Source of the DNA: CAVRUF01 sp963716005
GTDB taxonomy: Bacteria > Actinomycetota > Thermoleophilia > Gaiellales > Gaiellaceae
DNA length: 64,000 nucleotides
Assembly (NCBI GenBank): GCA_963716005.1
Contig: OY970285.1
Location: forward strand, 1,736,001 to 1,800,000
Direction: 5' to 3'
Shown: piece by piece, positions 7,319-16,053 of the stretch
Position numbering within the stretch: position 1 is the first letter of the stretch
Layout: each line of letters opens with the position of its first letter
The notes under the pieces: model-generated
The model's input: only the letters and a program-made list of their open reading frames with translations
Database searches by the model: none
What the model was told of the DNA's origin: nothing
Made by a program: the position numbers and the translations under genes

Positions 7319-8308
7319 ATGCAGACCCGCACGCTCGGTACCAGCGGCCTCGAGGTCTCGGCGATCGGGCTCGGATGCATGGGCATGAGCTTCGGCTACG
7401 GGCCCGCCGCCGACCGGCAGGAGATGGTCGCGCTCATCCGCGGGGCGGTCGAGAAGGGCGTGACCTTCTTCGACACGGCCGAGGTCTACGGGCCGTACGT
7501 GAACGAGGAACTGGTCGGCGAAGCCCTGGGGCCCGTGCGCGAGCAGGTCGTGATCGCGACCAAGTTCGGCTTCAAGCTCGGTTCGGACGGGACGCAGCAG
7601 GGGCTCGACAGCCGGCCGGAGCACATCCGGGAAGTCGCCGAGGCGTCGCTCGTGCGGCTCGGGGTCGACGCGATCGACCTCCTCTACCAGCACCGCGTCG
7701 ACCCGGACGTGCCGATCGAGGACGTCGCCGGCACGGTGAAAGACCTGATCCAGGAGGGCAAGGTCAAGTATTTCGGACTGTCGGAGCCGGGCGTCGAGAC
7801 GATCCGGCGTGCGCACGCCGTTCAGCCCGTCACGGCCGTCCAGAGCGAGTACTCGCTCTGGTGGCGCCGCCCTGAGGACGAGATCCTGCCGGCCCTCGAG
7901 GAGCTCGGAATCGGGTTCGTCCCGTTCAGCCCGCTAGGCCGTGGCTTCCTGACGGGCGCGATCACCGAGGACACGGAGTTCGACAGCACCGACTTCCGCA
8001 ACACCCTCCCCCGGTTCACAACCGAGGCCCGGAAGGCGAACCGGGCACTGGTGGATCTCCTCGGCGAGATCGCGGCTCGCAAGCAGGCGACGTCCGCCCA
8101 GATAGCGATCGCCTGGCTCCTCGCGCAGAAGCCGTGGATCGTGCCGATCCCCGGCACGACGAAGCCGCACCGCCTGGAGGAGAACGTCGGCGCGGCTGCG
8201 ATCGAGCTGACTCCGGACGATCTCCGCGAGATCGAGAGCGTCCTTGCGAGCATCGCAGTGCAGGGCAACCGTTATCCGGAGACGCTGGAGCAGGCCACGG
8301 GCCGCTGA
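7319..8308 (+). CDS. aldo/keto reductase
   Basis: A 329-residue NADPH-dependent aldo/keto reductase with a TIM-barrel fold. The catalytic Asp and Tyr are in F-F-D-T-A-E-V-Y-G, the Lys in I-A-T-K-F-G-F, and the His position in L-Y-Q-H-R-V-D-P. The cofactor segment is I-P-G-T-T-K-P-H-R-L-E-E-N near residue 280. It belongs to the branch related to plant auxin-induced reductases and bacterial YhdN-type enzymes. A GGGAAGGAAG ribosome binding site precedes the ATG. It closes the plus-strand cluster that begins at the redoxin. Confidence 0.93.
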   Translation: MQTRTLGTSGLEVSAIGLGCMGMSFGYGPAADRQEMVALIRGAVEKGVTFFDTAEVYGPYVNEELVGEALGPVREQVVIATKFGFKLGSDGTQQGLDSRPEHIREVAEASLVRLGVDAIDLLYQHRVDPDVPIEDVAGTVKDLIQEGKVKYFGLSEPGVETIRRAHAVQPVTAVQSEYSLWWRRPEDEILPALEELGIGFVPFSPLGRGFLTGAITEDTEFDSTDFRNTLPRFTTEARKANRALVDLLGEIAARKQATSAQIAIAWLLAQKPWIVPIPGTTKPHRLEENVGAAAIELTPDDLREIESVLASIAVQGNRYPETLEQATGR

Positions 8309-8331
8309 GGGGACGACGCTATGCTCGGCGT

Positions 8332-8541
8332 GTGGTCCCGTGGATCATCATCGCCGTGGTCGTCGTCCCGCTCGTCGTGATCGCCTTCGTGGCCACGCGC
8401 CGCAAAGACGCCGCGGGGGAGCTCATCGAGGATCCGAAGGAACAAGCGCGGGCGAAGGACGAGTTCGCCGCCGCCGAGGCCTTCGAGGCGGAATGGCGCG
8501 AGGAAGACCACGAGCGCTACCGCAAGGAGCACCTGCCCTAG
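8332..8541 (+). CDS. small single-pass membrane protein
   Basis: Sixty-nine residues: one transmembrane helix (residues 3-21, W-I-I-I-A-V-V-V-V-P-L-V-V-I-A-F-V) and then a highly charged cytoplasmic tail rich in Glu, Lys and Arg that is probably helical. A TATGCT hexamer at 8320-8325 lies 6 nt before the GTG, with no ribosome binding site. Its TAG stop shares the bases CTAG with the stop of the convergent MMPL gene. Function unknown. Confidence 0.65.
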   Translation: MVPWIIIAVVVVPLVVIAFVATRRKDAAGELIEDPKEQARAKDEFAAAEAFEAEWREEDHERYRKEHLP

Positions 8542-8576
8542 GGCAGGTACCCCCGGGCCGCGAACGACCCGGGGGT
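8531..8576. terminator. palindrome plus hairpin at the end of the small membrane gene and the MMPL gene
   Basis: Positions 8531-8548 are an 18-bp perfect palindrome (ACCTGCCCT/AGGGCAGGT) centred on the shared CTAG stop. It is followed immediately by a perfect 9-bp stem, ACCCCCGGG (8549-8557) and CCCGGGGGT (8568-8576), with a 10-nt loop. There is no U run. The structure lies inside the last codons of the MMPL gene and could end transcription from both sides. Confidence 0.5.
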
Positions 8577-10811
8577 AGACGTGCAGCCTAGGCGGCGAGC
8601 CGTGCGGGCTCGGCCGCAGCCGGAAGCCTCGTCCTCGAGGCCGAACCGCGGCAGCCACTCGAGCCAGCTCGGCACGTACCAGTTCCAGTCGCCGAGCAGC
8701 TTCATTGAGGCGGGGAGAAGCACGCCGCGGATGATCGTGGCGTCGATCAGGATCGCGGCCGCGAGCCCGACGCCGAACTGCTTGAACATCAGCATCGAGA
8801 GCGTCGCGAAGACCGCGAACACGGCGACCATGACGATCGCGGCGCTCGTGACGACGCCCGCGGTCGACGTGATGCCTTCGGAAACCGCAGCCTCGGTGCT
8901 CGCTCCACGCCGGACGGCCTCACGGATCCTGCCGAGCAGGAACACGTGGTAGTCCATGGACAGTCCGAACAGGATCACGAACAGGAGTAGCGGCACCACC
9001 GGGTCGATCCCGGCCGTGTTGCTGAAGCCGAGCAAACCGCTTCCGTAGCCGTGCTGGAAGACGAGCACCAGCACGCCGTAGGCGGCAGCGACGGAGAGCA
9101 GGTTGAGCAGGATCGCCTTGGCCGCGATCACGATCGACCGGAAGGCGACGAGCATGAGCGCGAACGCGAACACGAGCACGAACCCGACGACGAGCGGCAG
9201 CTTCGACTTGATCTGGTCGGTCGAGTCCTTCCACTGGGCGGTCAGCCCCGTGACGCCCGTCTCGGCGCCCGGGACGGCGCCGACGGTCTCCGGCACGATC
9301 TCATTCCGAAGGAGCGCGAGCGAGGCGTTCGAGCCGGCGTCGGTTCCCTTGCCGTCGATCGGCACGGTGATGTTTGCGACCGTCCCTGCGTCGTTCACGA
9401 CGACCGTGACGGGAGCGTGCATGCGACCGCTTGCGAGAGCTCGATTCTCGAACTCCTCGATCGCGGCCTTCATCTCCGGCGTGTTCACGTCGGCGGCCTT
9501 CACGACCACGTTGGCCGGAAGCGCGGCGCCGGGGAACGCCGCCTGCATGCGGTCGTAGGTCTGGACCGCGGGGAGCGACTTCGGGAACGTGTCCGGGCCC
9601 GGCTGAACCATGCGGAGTTGGAGCGCGGGAAGCGCGAGCGCAACCAGCAGCCCGCCGGCAAGGACGACCGAGAGCACCGGCCGGCGCAGGACGCGGGTGA
9701 CGATGGCGCCCCACACGCGACCCTGGCCGTCGTCGCGGCGCAGGCGGGCGACGAACGGAATCCGGACCCGGTCGACGCCGTCGCCGAGCCTCGAGAGCAA
9801 GGCCGGGAGCACGGTGAGCGAGCCGAGCATCGCGATGGCGACGACGATGATCGTCGAGATGCCGAACGACGCGAAGATCCGGTCGCCGGTCAGGAACATC
9901 CCGGCCATCGCCACGATGACGGTCAGGCCGGAGACGAGCACCGAGTGGCCCGACGTGGCGGCGGCGGCCTCGACCGCAGCCCGTTCGCTGCGTCCTGCGG
10001 CTCTCTCCTCACGCGCGCGGCGCAGGTAGAAGAGCGAGTAGTCGACGCCAACCGCGAGGCCGATGAGAAGCACGACCGCGCTGGCCTGCGGCGCCATCGG
10101 GACGATGTGGCTGGGCAGCGCAGCCAGGCCGAACGCCGCGAAGACCGCGGTGAGGGCGAGCAGCAGCGGAATGCCCGCGGCCACGAGCGCCCCGAACGCG
10201 ATCACGAGGATGACGAGCGTGACCGGCAGCGAGAGGAGCCCGGCCTTGCCGAGGTCCTCGCCGAAGGCCGTCTCGATCGCCTTGACCGAGCTCGCGTCGC
10301 CGAACTCGCCGACGAAGAGCTCCGGATGAGCCTTCTGCACGGCGGCCACCTCGGCGAGCACCGGGTCGATCTTCTCCACGGCCTCGTCGGCCTCGCCGCG
10401 GATCTCGAACTCGACGAGCGCGGAACGCCCGTCCTCCGAGATCTGGCCCGCGTTCGCGGGATCGAGCGGGGAGCGGACGTTCTCGACCGCGTCCAGGCCG
10501 GAGACGCCCGCGACGACGTCCTCGATCGCGGCTTCGAAGGCCGCGTCCGTGACCTGAAGCGAGCCGCTCTGGACGAGAACGCTCTCGCCGGCCGGCTGCT
10601 TGAAGCCGGCGTCGAGGATCCTGTCGGCGCGACCGGACTCGCCCGGCCCGGCGGTGTTCGGGTCGAGCATCTTGGTACCGAAAGCGCCGCCGAGGGCGAA
10701 GGCCACGAGCACGAATGCGATCCATCCGAACGTCGCGGTCTTCCAGTGGTCGGCGCTCCAGCGACCCATGCGGGCCGCCAAATTCGTGGGCTTCGAGCCA
10801 GGCGTGTTCAT
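8538..10811 (-). CDS. MMPL/RND-family transporter
   Basis: A 757-residue inner-membrane exporter of the MMPL type. The N-terminal helix (T-A-F-G-W-I-A-F-V-L) is followed by a large outer loop. Two bundles then carry the family signatures G-V-D-Y-S-L-F-Y-L-R-R and G-L-S-M-D-Y-H-V-F-L-L-G-R-I-R-E, where the Asp-Tyr pairs are the proton-relay residues. Such proteins move lipids or hydrophobic compounds using the proton gradient. ATG 10811 has an AAGGAGGA ribosome binding site 5 nt away. The gene is divergent from a two-component system, and a half-site of the candidate operator overlaps its -10 hexamer. The last ~15 residues run into the terminator hairpin. Confidence 0.92.
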   Translation of the reverse strand: MNTPGSKPTNLAARMGRWSADHWKTATFGWIAFVLVAFALGGAFGTKMLDPNTAGPGESGRADRILDAGFKQPAGESVLVQSGSLQVTDAAFEAAIEDVVAGVSGLDAVENVRSPLDPANAGQISEDGRSALVEFEIRGEADEAVEKIDPVLAEVAAVQKAHPELFVGEFGDASSVKAIETAFGEDLGKAGLLSLPVTLVILVIAFGALVAAGIPLLLALTAVFAAFGLAALPSHIVPMAPQASAVVLLIGLAVGVDYSLFYLRRAREERAAGRSERAAVEAAAATSGHSVLVSGLTVIVAMAGMFLTGDRIFASFGISTIIVVAIAMLGSLTVLPALLSRLGDGVDRVRIPFVARLRRDDGQGRVWGAIVTRVLRRPVLSVVLAGGLLVALALPALQLRMVQPGPDTFPKSLPAVQTYDRMQAAFPGAALPANVVVKAADVNTPEMKAAIEEFENRALASGRMHAPVTVVVNDAGTVANITVPIDGKGTDAGSNASLALLRNEIVPETVGAVPGAETGVTGLTAQWKDSTDQIKSKLPLVVGFVLVFAFALMLVAFRSIVIAAKAILLNLLSVAAAYGVLVLVFQHGYGSGLLGFSNTAGIDPVVPLLLFVILFGLSMDYHVFLLGRIREAVRRGASTEAAVSEGITSTAGVVTSAAIVMVAVFAVFATLSMLMFKQFGVGLAAAILIDATIIRGVLLPASMKLLGDWNWYVPSWLEWLPRFGLEDEASGCGRARTARRLGCTSTPGSFAARGYLP

Positions 10812-10853
10812 CGTGTTCCTCCTTGAGGTGATGTGGGGATCTGGCATGCCTCG

Positions 10854-10864
10854 ACGGTAGGAGG
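10854..10864 (-). promoter_or_regulatory. -10 hexamer of the MMPL gene overlapping an operator half-site
   Basis: Read on the minus strand, CCTCCTACC (10864-10856) continues into TACCGT (10859-10854), a good TANNNT -10 about 43 nt before the MMPL start. The nine-base CCTCCTACC is identical to one arm of the palindrome at 10925-10946. A regulator bound here would cover the -10 region. Confidence 0.5.
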
Positions 10865-10924
10865 GCACCGGCGAAACGACCTCGTCCGCAGGCCGGATTC
10901 GCGCTCGCACCTGACGACGATTCG

Positions 10925-10946
10925 GCCTCCTACCCAGGTAGGAGGC
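10925..10946. promoter_or_regulatory. 22-bp palindromic operator in the MMPL/two-component divergent region
   Basis: GCCTCCTACC-CA-GGTAGGAGGC is an inverted repeat with two perfect 10-base arms. It lies 21 bp upstream of the kinase -10 hexamer (TACGTT, 10967-10972). A third copy of the nine-base half-site overlaps the MMPL -10. It is the natural candidate for the binding site of the adjacent NarL-type response regulator. Confidence 0.6.
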
Positions 10947-10977
10947 GGCGCCCGGCCGGCTCCAGTACGTTCACCCC

Positions 10978-12136
10978 GTGAGCCGGTTCACATCACTCGC
11001 GCGCAGGCACGGACTCGACGTCCTGATCGTGATCGCGGCGCTTCAGGCCGTGCTCGAGGTCTCTCTTCAGGACGACCCGCACGGCGAGCCGTGGCCCTGG
11101 TTCGCAGCGCCGGCGATGGCGCTTCTCATCCTTCCGCTGCTCGGCCGCCGTCGCTTCCCGTTCGCGGCGCCTGCGGCCCTGTGGCTCATCGGCGCGGCGA
11201 TCTCGTTCTTCGACGGAGAGCTGATCACGGCCCTGGGAGCCGCCGTCGTCGCCGGCATGGCCTCGGCGTTTTTCTTGGGGAACCTCGCCGACAAGGTTCA
11301 GGCGCGCATCGGGCTTGTGGTCGTGCTGAGCGGCGCGGCGATCATCGTCTACAACGACCCCTCCCATTCGACCGGCGACCTCGTCTTCACTCCTTCGCTC
11401 TTCGCGATCGCCTGGCTCGCCGGATACGCCCTGCGCGAGCGTTCCCAACAGGCCGAGGCGGCCGAGCAGCGCGCGGCCCAGGCCGAGCGCGAGCGCGAGG
11501 CGGCGGCCCGTGTCGCCGTCGCCGAGGAGCGCTCGCGAATCGCGCGCGAGCTCCACGACATCGTCGCCCACTCGGTGAGCGTCATGGTCCTGCAGGTCGG
11601 CGCGGTGCGGCACAAGCTGCCCGCCGAGTCGACCGCGGACGAGGAGGCGCTTCGCTCCGTCGAGCAGACCGGCCGCGCTGCGCTCGCCGAGATGCGGCGC
11701 CTGCTCGGCGCGATGCACGACGGCGGCGGAGACGTCGAGCTGGCGCCCCAGCCCGGTCTCGACAGCCTCGACTCGCTCGTGGAGAAGGTCCGCCTCGCCG
11801 GGCTTCCCGTGGAGGTCCACGTCGAGGGCGACCCGTTTCCGCTGCCGCGCGCGCTCGACCTATCCGCGTACCGGATCGTCCAGGAGGGCCTGACCAACGC
11901 TCTCAAGCACGCGGGCGCGGGACAGGTGGACGTGACCGTCCGCTACGGAGACGGACGAGGTGCAGCTCGAGGTGCGCGACGACGGCGTCGGGACGACGCG
12001 GACGGACGGCCTCGGCCACGGGCTCGTCGGCGTCCGCGAGCGCGTCAAGATCTACGGCGGCGAGATGACCGCGGGCGCGGCGCCTGACGGCGGCTACGTG
12101 CTGAGCGCTCGCCTGCCGCTCGAGGGCCGGCCGTGA
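10978..12136 (+). CDS. sensor histidine kinase (NarL/DesK type), one apparent frameshift
   Basis: Membrane sensor kinase of the HisKA_3 family. It has an N-terminal block of about four to five transmembrane helices (residues 10-140), a coiled coil, then the phospho-acceptor motif R-E-L-H-D-I-V-A-H-S near residue 190. The ATPase N box follows (Y-R-I-V-Q-E-G-L-T-N-A-L-K-H-A). Near 11953 the frame breaks: one extra G in GGAGACGGACGAGG. Beyond it, another frame carries the expected G1/G2 boxes (E-V-R-D-D-G-V-G, G-L-G-H-G-L-V-G-V-R-E-R-V) down to the TGA at 12134-12136. Start GTG 10978 lies 5 nt after the hexamer TACGTT, so the mRNA is likely leaderless. The stop overlaps the regulator start as GTGA. 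Confidence 0.85.
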
Positions 12137-12798
12137 GCATCCGCGTTCTCGTCGCCGACGACCAGGCGATGGTGCGCGCCGGCTTTCGCATGCTGCTCTC
12201 CGGCGAGGCCGACATCGAGGTGGTCGCCGAGGCGTCGAACGGGCTCGAGGCGGTCGACAAGGCGGCGCGCTTTGCGCCCACGGTCGTCCTCATGGACATC
12301 CGCATGCCGGAGCTCGACGGGCTCGAGGCGACGCGGCGCATCCTCGCCGCCGACGACTCGGCCCGCATCCTGATCCTGACCACGTTCGACCTCGACGAGT
12401 ACGTCTACGAGGCGCTGCGCGCCGGCGCCAGCGGGTTCGTGCTGAAGGACGACCCGCCGGAGCAGCTTCTCTCCGCGATCCGCATCGTCGCGGGCGGCGA
12501 CGCGCTCCTCTCCCCGGCCGTGACCAGCCGCGTGATCAAGCAGTTCACCCGCATCCCGCACGCCGCGCCGCCGAAACAGCTCGAGGATCTGACCGAGCGC
12601 GAGCTGGACGTCTTCCGCCTGATCGCCCGCGGCCTCTCGAACGCCGAGATCGGCCAGGAGCTCTTCATCAGCGAGACGACCGTGAAGACGCACATCACGC
12701 ACATCCTCGGAAAGCTCGGCCTGCGCGACCGCGTCCAGGCGGTCGTGCTCGCCTACGAGACCGGGCTTTTCGATACGGACGCGCGCTCGCCGAGCTGA
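12133..12798 (+). CDS. NarL/LuxR-family response regulator
   Basis: A 221-residue response regulator. The receiver domain (1-120) has the acidic pair D-D-Q, the phospho-acceptor Asp in V-V-L-M-D-I-R-M-P, and the conserved Lys in F-V-L-K-D. The C-terminal LuxR helix-turn-helix (residues 150-215) is L-T-E-R-E-L-D-V-F-R-L-I-A-R-G-L-S-N-A-E-I with T-T-V-K-T-H-I. Translationally coupled to the kinase by GTGA. It probably controls the divergent MMPL exporter and its own operon through the GGTAGGAGG sites at 10856-10946. Confidence 0.95.
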   Translation: MSIRVLVADDQAMVRAGFRMLLSGEADIEVVAEASNGLEAVDKAARFAPTVVLMDIRMPELDGLEATRRILAADDSARILILTTFDLDEYVYEALRAGASGFVLKDDPPEQLLSAIRIVAGGDALLSPAVTSRVIKQFTRIPHAAPPKQLEDLTERELDVFRLIARGLSNAEIGQELFISETTVKTHITHILGKLGLRDRVQAVVLAYETGLFDTDARSPS

Positions 12799-12801
12799 CA
12801 A

Positions 12802-13161
12802 TCAGACCGTGACCGTGCCGCCGCTCCCGGCCGGGCCCCGGTATGTGTCGCTCCCGAACGCCAGGATCAGGCCGAAGATGAACGGGAGAAGGATCAGGCC
12901 GATCGCGAAGCCCACCCCCTGCCCGAAGCTTTTCGCCAGGTCGATCATGATGATGATCCAGACGACGAGGTTCACGATCGGGATCAGAAGCAGCAGGATC
13001 CACCACCAGTCGCGACCGACGATCTTCAGCAGCACGAGCGTGTTGTAGATCGGGATGAGGACTTTCCAGCCGGCCTCGCCGGCCTTCTCGTAGATCACCC
13101 ACGCGGCGACCAACCAAAGGACGAGGGGAAGCAGAGCGAGGATCCAATAAAGCAGGCTCAC
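12802..13161 (-). CDS. DUF5684-like membrane protein
   Basis: A 119-residue integral membrane protein with four predicted helices: residues 4-24, 40-58, 50-75 and 85-102, rich in Ile/Leu/Trp. The segment G-W-K-V-L-I-P-I-Y-N and the D-W-W-W-I-L loop are typical of DUF5684 proteins, whose role is unknown. The tail is Gly/Ser-rich. It is convergent with the response regulator, with a 3-nt gap. A GGAGGACGACGCCGTG start region provides a ribosome binding site. Confidence 0.75.
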   Translation of the reverse strand: MSLLYWILALLPLVLWLVAAWVIYEKAGEAGWKVLIPIYNTLVLLKIVGRDWWWILLLLIPIVNLVVWIIIMIDLAKSFGQGVGFAIGLILLPFIFGLILAFGSDTYRGPAGSGGTVTV

Positions 13162-13243
13162 GGCGTCGTCCTCCTACGTTCGGGTACGCGGATTGTGACG
13201 AACCGCTCGGATGGGCCTGGGAAGCGCTGGAACGCTCGGTGGG

Positions 13244-13249
13244 TACGCT
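13244..13249 (+). promoter_or_regulatory. -10 hexamer TACGCT for leaderless LLM-hemerythrin gene
   Basis: TACGCT ends 6 nt before the GTG at 13256 and there is no purine-rich ribosome binding site between them. This places the transcription start on or next to the start codon. Confidence 0.55.
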
Positions 13250-13255
13250 CGCCCC

Positions 13256-14762
13256 GTGAGCGACTACGGGCACGAGCTGAGATTCGGCGTGTTCATCACG
13301 CCTACGGCCGCCGGCGCCGAGCAGGTGGTCGCCCTCGCCGAGCTGGCCGACCGGAGCGGACTCGACCTCGTCACCTTCCAGGATCACCCGTACCAGCCGC
13401 GCTTCCTCGACGCCTGGACGCTGCTCTCCTTCGTCGCCGCGAGAACGAGTCGCGTCCGCCTCAGCCCGAACGTGCTCAACCTGCCGCTGCGCCCACCCGC
13501 CGTCGTGGCCCGCGCCGTCGCGAGCCTCGACATCCTGAGCGGCGGACGGGCCGAGCTCGCCCTCGGCGCCGGCGCGTTCTGGGACGCGATCGAGGCGATG
13601 GGAGGCCGGCGGCTCCGCCCCGGGGAAAGCGTCGACGCGCTCGAGGAGGCGATCGACGTCATCCGGGCGCTCTGGGACGTCGACCAGACGGCCAAGGCGA
13701 AATACGAGGGGTCGTACTACCCGCTCACGGGCTCCGCCCGCGGGCCCGGCGCCCGTCCACGACGTCCCGATCTCGATCGGCGCGTACAAGCCGCGGATGC
13801 TCGCCCTCACCGGACGGAAGGGAGACGGCTGGCTGCCGAGCCTCTCGTACCTCGGCGACAACGGACTTGCGGCCGGGAACAAGGCGATCGACGAGGCCGC
13901 CGTCGAAGCGGGGCGCGACCCGGCGGAGATCCGCCGGCTCCTGAACATCCCCGCGCCGGATGCATCGACGGACGAGTGGGTCGAGCAGTTCACGCGGCTC
14001 GCGCTGGAGGACGGCGTCGGCACGTTCATCCTCACCTCGGACGATCCCGCGACGGTCGAGACGTTCGCCCGCGAGATCGCTCCGGCAGTGCGAGAACGGG
14101 TCGCGGCGGCACGAGGCGGCGAGCCGCCGGCGCCGAAGGCCGAGGAGGACACGCGTCTCGACCTGACGCCGACGCCAGACGACGGGACACGCCTGAGCGG
14201 CACTGCTCCGTGGGACGAGTCGACCAGGCCGCACCGCCCGCCGTCACCACCGGATGCGACCTACTCGCGGCGGGGCAAGCTCATCGGCCGCCACCTGATC
14301 GACGTCCACGACATGCTCCGCTCCGAGCTCACCGACCTCCGCGAGATCCTCGTCAAGGTGCGCGACGGCGCGATGGAACCGGGCGACGGGCGCTCGGCGC
14401 TCCACGACATGACCCTGCGCCAGAACGACTGGACGCTCGGCGCGTTCTGCTCGCGCTACTGCGCCGTCGTCACCCAGCACCACGGCCTCGAGGACGACGC
14501 CGTGTTCCCCCACCTCGCCCGCAGCGACACGAGCCTCGGCCCTGTGATCGACCGGCTGACGGACGAGCACTTGGTCATCCACGACGCGATCCAGAAGGTC
14601 GACCGCGCGTTCGTCGGCCACATCAACGATCCGGAGGACTTCGAGCCGCTCCAGGAGGCGATCGACTACCTCACCGACGCGCTGCTCTCGCACCTCTCCT
14701 ACGAGGAGCAGGAGCTCGTCGAGCCGCTCGCCCGGCTCGGCTTCTTCCCCGGCCAGGTCTAG
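13256..14762 (+). CDS. LLM-class flavin/F420-dependent oxidoreductase fused to a hemerythrin-like domain, one apparent frameshift
   Basis: About 500 residues in two parts. Residues 1-300 are a luciferase-like TIM barrel (F-G-V-F-I-T-P, D-H-P-Y-Q near residue 42, S-L-D-I-L-S-G-G-R, later S-I-G-A-Y-K-P-R-M-L-A-L-T-G-R-K-G-D-G-W) of the type that uses F420 or FMN. A Pro-rich linker of about 45 residues leads to a hemerythrin/HHE helical domain (about 340-500) with His/Glu spacing for a di-iron site: R-H-L-I-D-V-H-D, T-Q-H-H-G-L-E-D-D, D-E-H-L-V-I-H-D, H-L-S-Y-E-E-Q-E. One extra G in the GGG near 13741 breaks the frame; removing it restores a continuous protein. The stop shares CTAG with the convergent aminotransferase. 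Confidence 0.82.
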
Positions 14763-16051
14763 AGGCTGGAGAGAAACGCCTCGACGCCTGCGGCGAAGCC
14801 GTCCACGTCGTCCTCGTCGAGCGGAATCGAGAGCACGACGTAGCCCCGCCGGACGTACGAGTAGCCGCCCTCGAGCATCTCCAGGTGGAGGAGGGCGCGA
14901 AGCTCCGGCTCGGGCGGGAGGTCGGCGATGCTCCGGATCGGCCCCTCCGCGAAGTGCATGCCGACGAGCGAGCCGTGGCCGGTCACCGTGAACGGCACGT
15001 CGATGCCGGCCGCGAACGCGTTCAGGCGGTCGCGCAGTCGGTTGCCGAGGCCGTTCAGCCGCTCGACCGCGGCGGCGTCGTAGACGCGGGTCAGCCCCGC
15101 AGCGCCGGCGGCCATCGTGAGGACGGCGTTGTTGAACGTCCCCGCGTGCGGGATCGCATCAGGCTGGGACGGGTCGAACCGCGCCATGAGGTCGGCCCGC
15201 CCGCCGAACGCTCCGAAGGCGAGCCCGCCGCCGATGTACTTCCCCAGCGTCGTGAGGTCGGGCGTGATCCCGAGCACCTGCTGGAGCCCGCCGGTCGAGA
15301 GGCGCGAGGTCATCACCTCGTCGAACACGAGCAGGACGTCGTGCTCGGCCGTCGCGTCGCGCAACGCCTGGAGGAATGCAGGCTCGCCGACGATTGCGCC
15401 CGCGGAGCCCTGCATCGGCTCGACGATCACCGCGGCCAGCTCGTGAGCATGCTCGGCGATCAGCCGGGTCGCGGTCTCGGCGTCGTTGTACGGCGCGACG
15501 ACGAACGGGAACGGCGCGTTGATCGGCGACCCGCCCGGAACCGTGAAGTAGAGGAGGCTCCCGTGGTAGCCGCCCTCGAAGACCATCACCGCCGGCTTCC
15601 CGGTTACGGCCCGCGCGAGCGAGAGCGCCAGCATCGTGGACTCGGTGCCCGAGTTGCAGAAGCGCACCAGGTCGATCGAAGGGAACCGCTCGCAAATCGC
15701 CTCGGCAAGGACCGCCTCGTACCGATTGGGCGCGCCGAAGACGAACCCGTCGGCGAGCGCCTCGCGGATCGCCTCGACGATCACCGGATGCGAGTGGCCG
15801 TAGAGCCCGGCGGTGAACTCCCCGAGGAAGTCGAGGTACTCGTGCCCGTCGGCGTCGACGAGCGTCGCGCCCTCGCCGTGGACGATCGTGAGCGGGAACG
15901 GCGGCATGTGGATGGTCGAGCGTGTGTTCCCGCCGGGCATGACCCGGGCGCGCTCCTCGTGGAGCCGCCTCGACTCGGGGTTGCGCTCGACGTAGCGGGC
16001 CTCGGCGGCGGTGAGCCGCTCCCCGAGATCGGTGCCGGCGACGGCTCCCAC
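14759..16051 (-). CDS. class III aminotransferase (glutamate-1-semialdehyde aminomutase-like)
   Basis: A 430-residue PLP enzyme of the class III family. Landmarks in order: P-G-G-N-T-R near residue 40, F-C-N-S-G-T-E-S-T (phosphate grip), V-V-I-V-E-P-M-Q-G, D-E-V-M-T-S-R and the Schiff-base Lys in T-L-G-K-Y-I-G-G-G. It resembles HemL-like aminotransferases, but the overall pattern and the absence of heme genes nearby argue against true glutamate-1-semialdehyde mutase. The substrate is unknown. GTG 16051 begins 2 nt after the stop of the PH-domain gene, so the two are co-transcribed. Confidence 0.88.
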   Translation of the reverse strand: MGAVAGTDLGERLTAAEARYVERNPESRRLHEERARVMPGGNTRSTIHMPPFPLTIVHGEGATLVDADGHEYLDFLGEFTAGLYGHSHPVIVEAIREALADGFVFGAPNRYEAVLAEAICERFPSIDLVRFCNSGTESTMLALSLARAVTGKPAVMVFEGGYHGSLLYFTVPGGSPINAPFPFVVAPYNDAETATRLIAEHAHELAAVIVEPMQGSAGAIVGEPAFLQALRDATAEHDVLLVFDEVMTSRLSTGGLQQVLGITPDLTTLGKYIGGGLAFGAFGGRADLMARFDPSQPDAIPHAGTFNNAVLTMAAGAAGLTRVYDAAAVERLNGLGNRLRDRLNAFAAGIDVPFTVTGHGSLVGMHFAEGPIRSIADLPPEPELRALLHLEMLEGGYSYVRRGYVVLSIPLDEDDVDGFAAGVEAFLSSL

Positions 16052-16053
16052 GG

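Noticed and set aside
9051..10826. Plus-strand 591-codon frame opposite the MMPL gene
   Set aside because: Low-complexity Arg/Asp/Glu/His composition, an antisense shadow.
14759..16051. hemL (glutamate-1-semialdehyde mutase) assignment
   Set aside because: The class III fold fits, but no heme genes are nearby and the substrate-specific residues could not be confirmed by eye.
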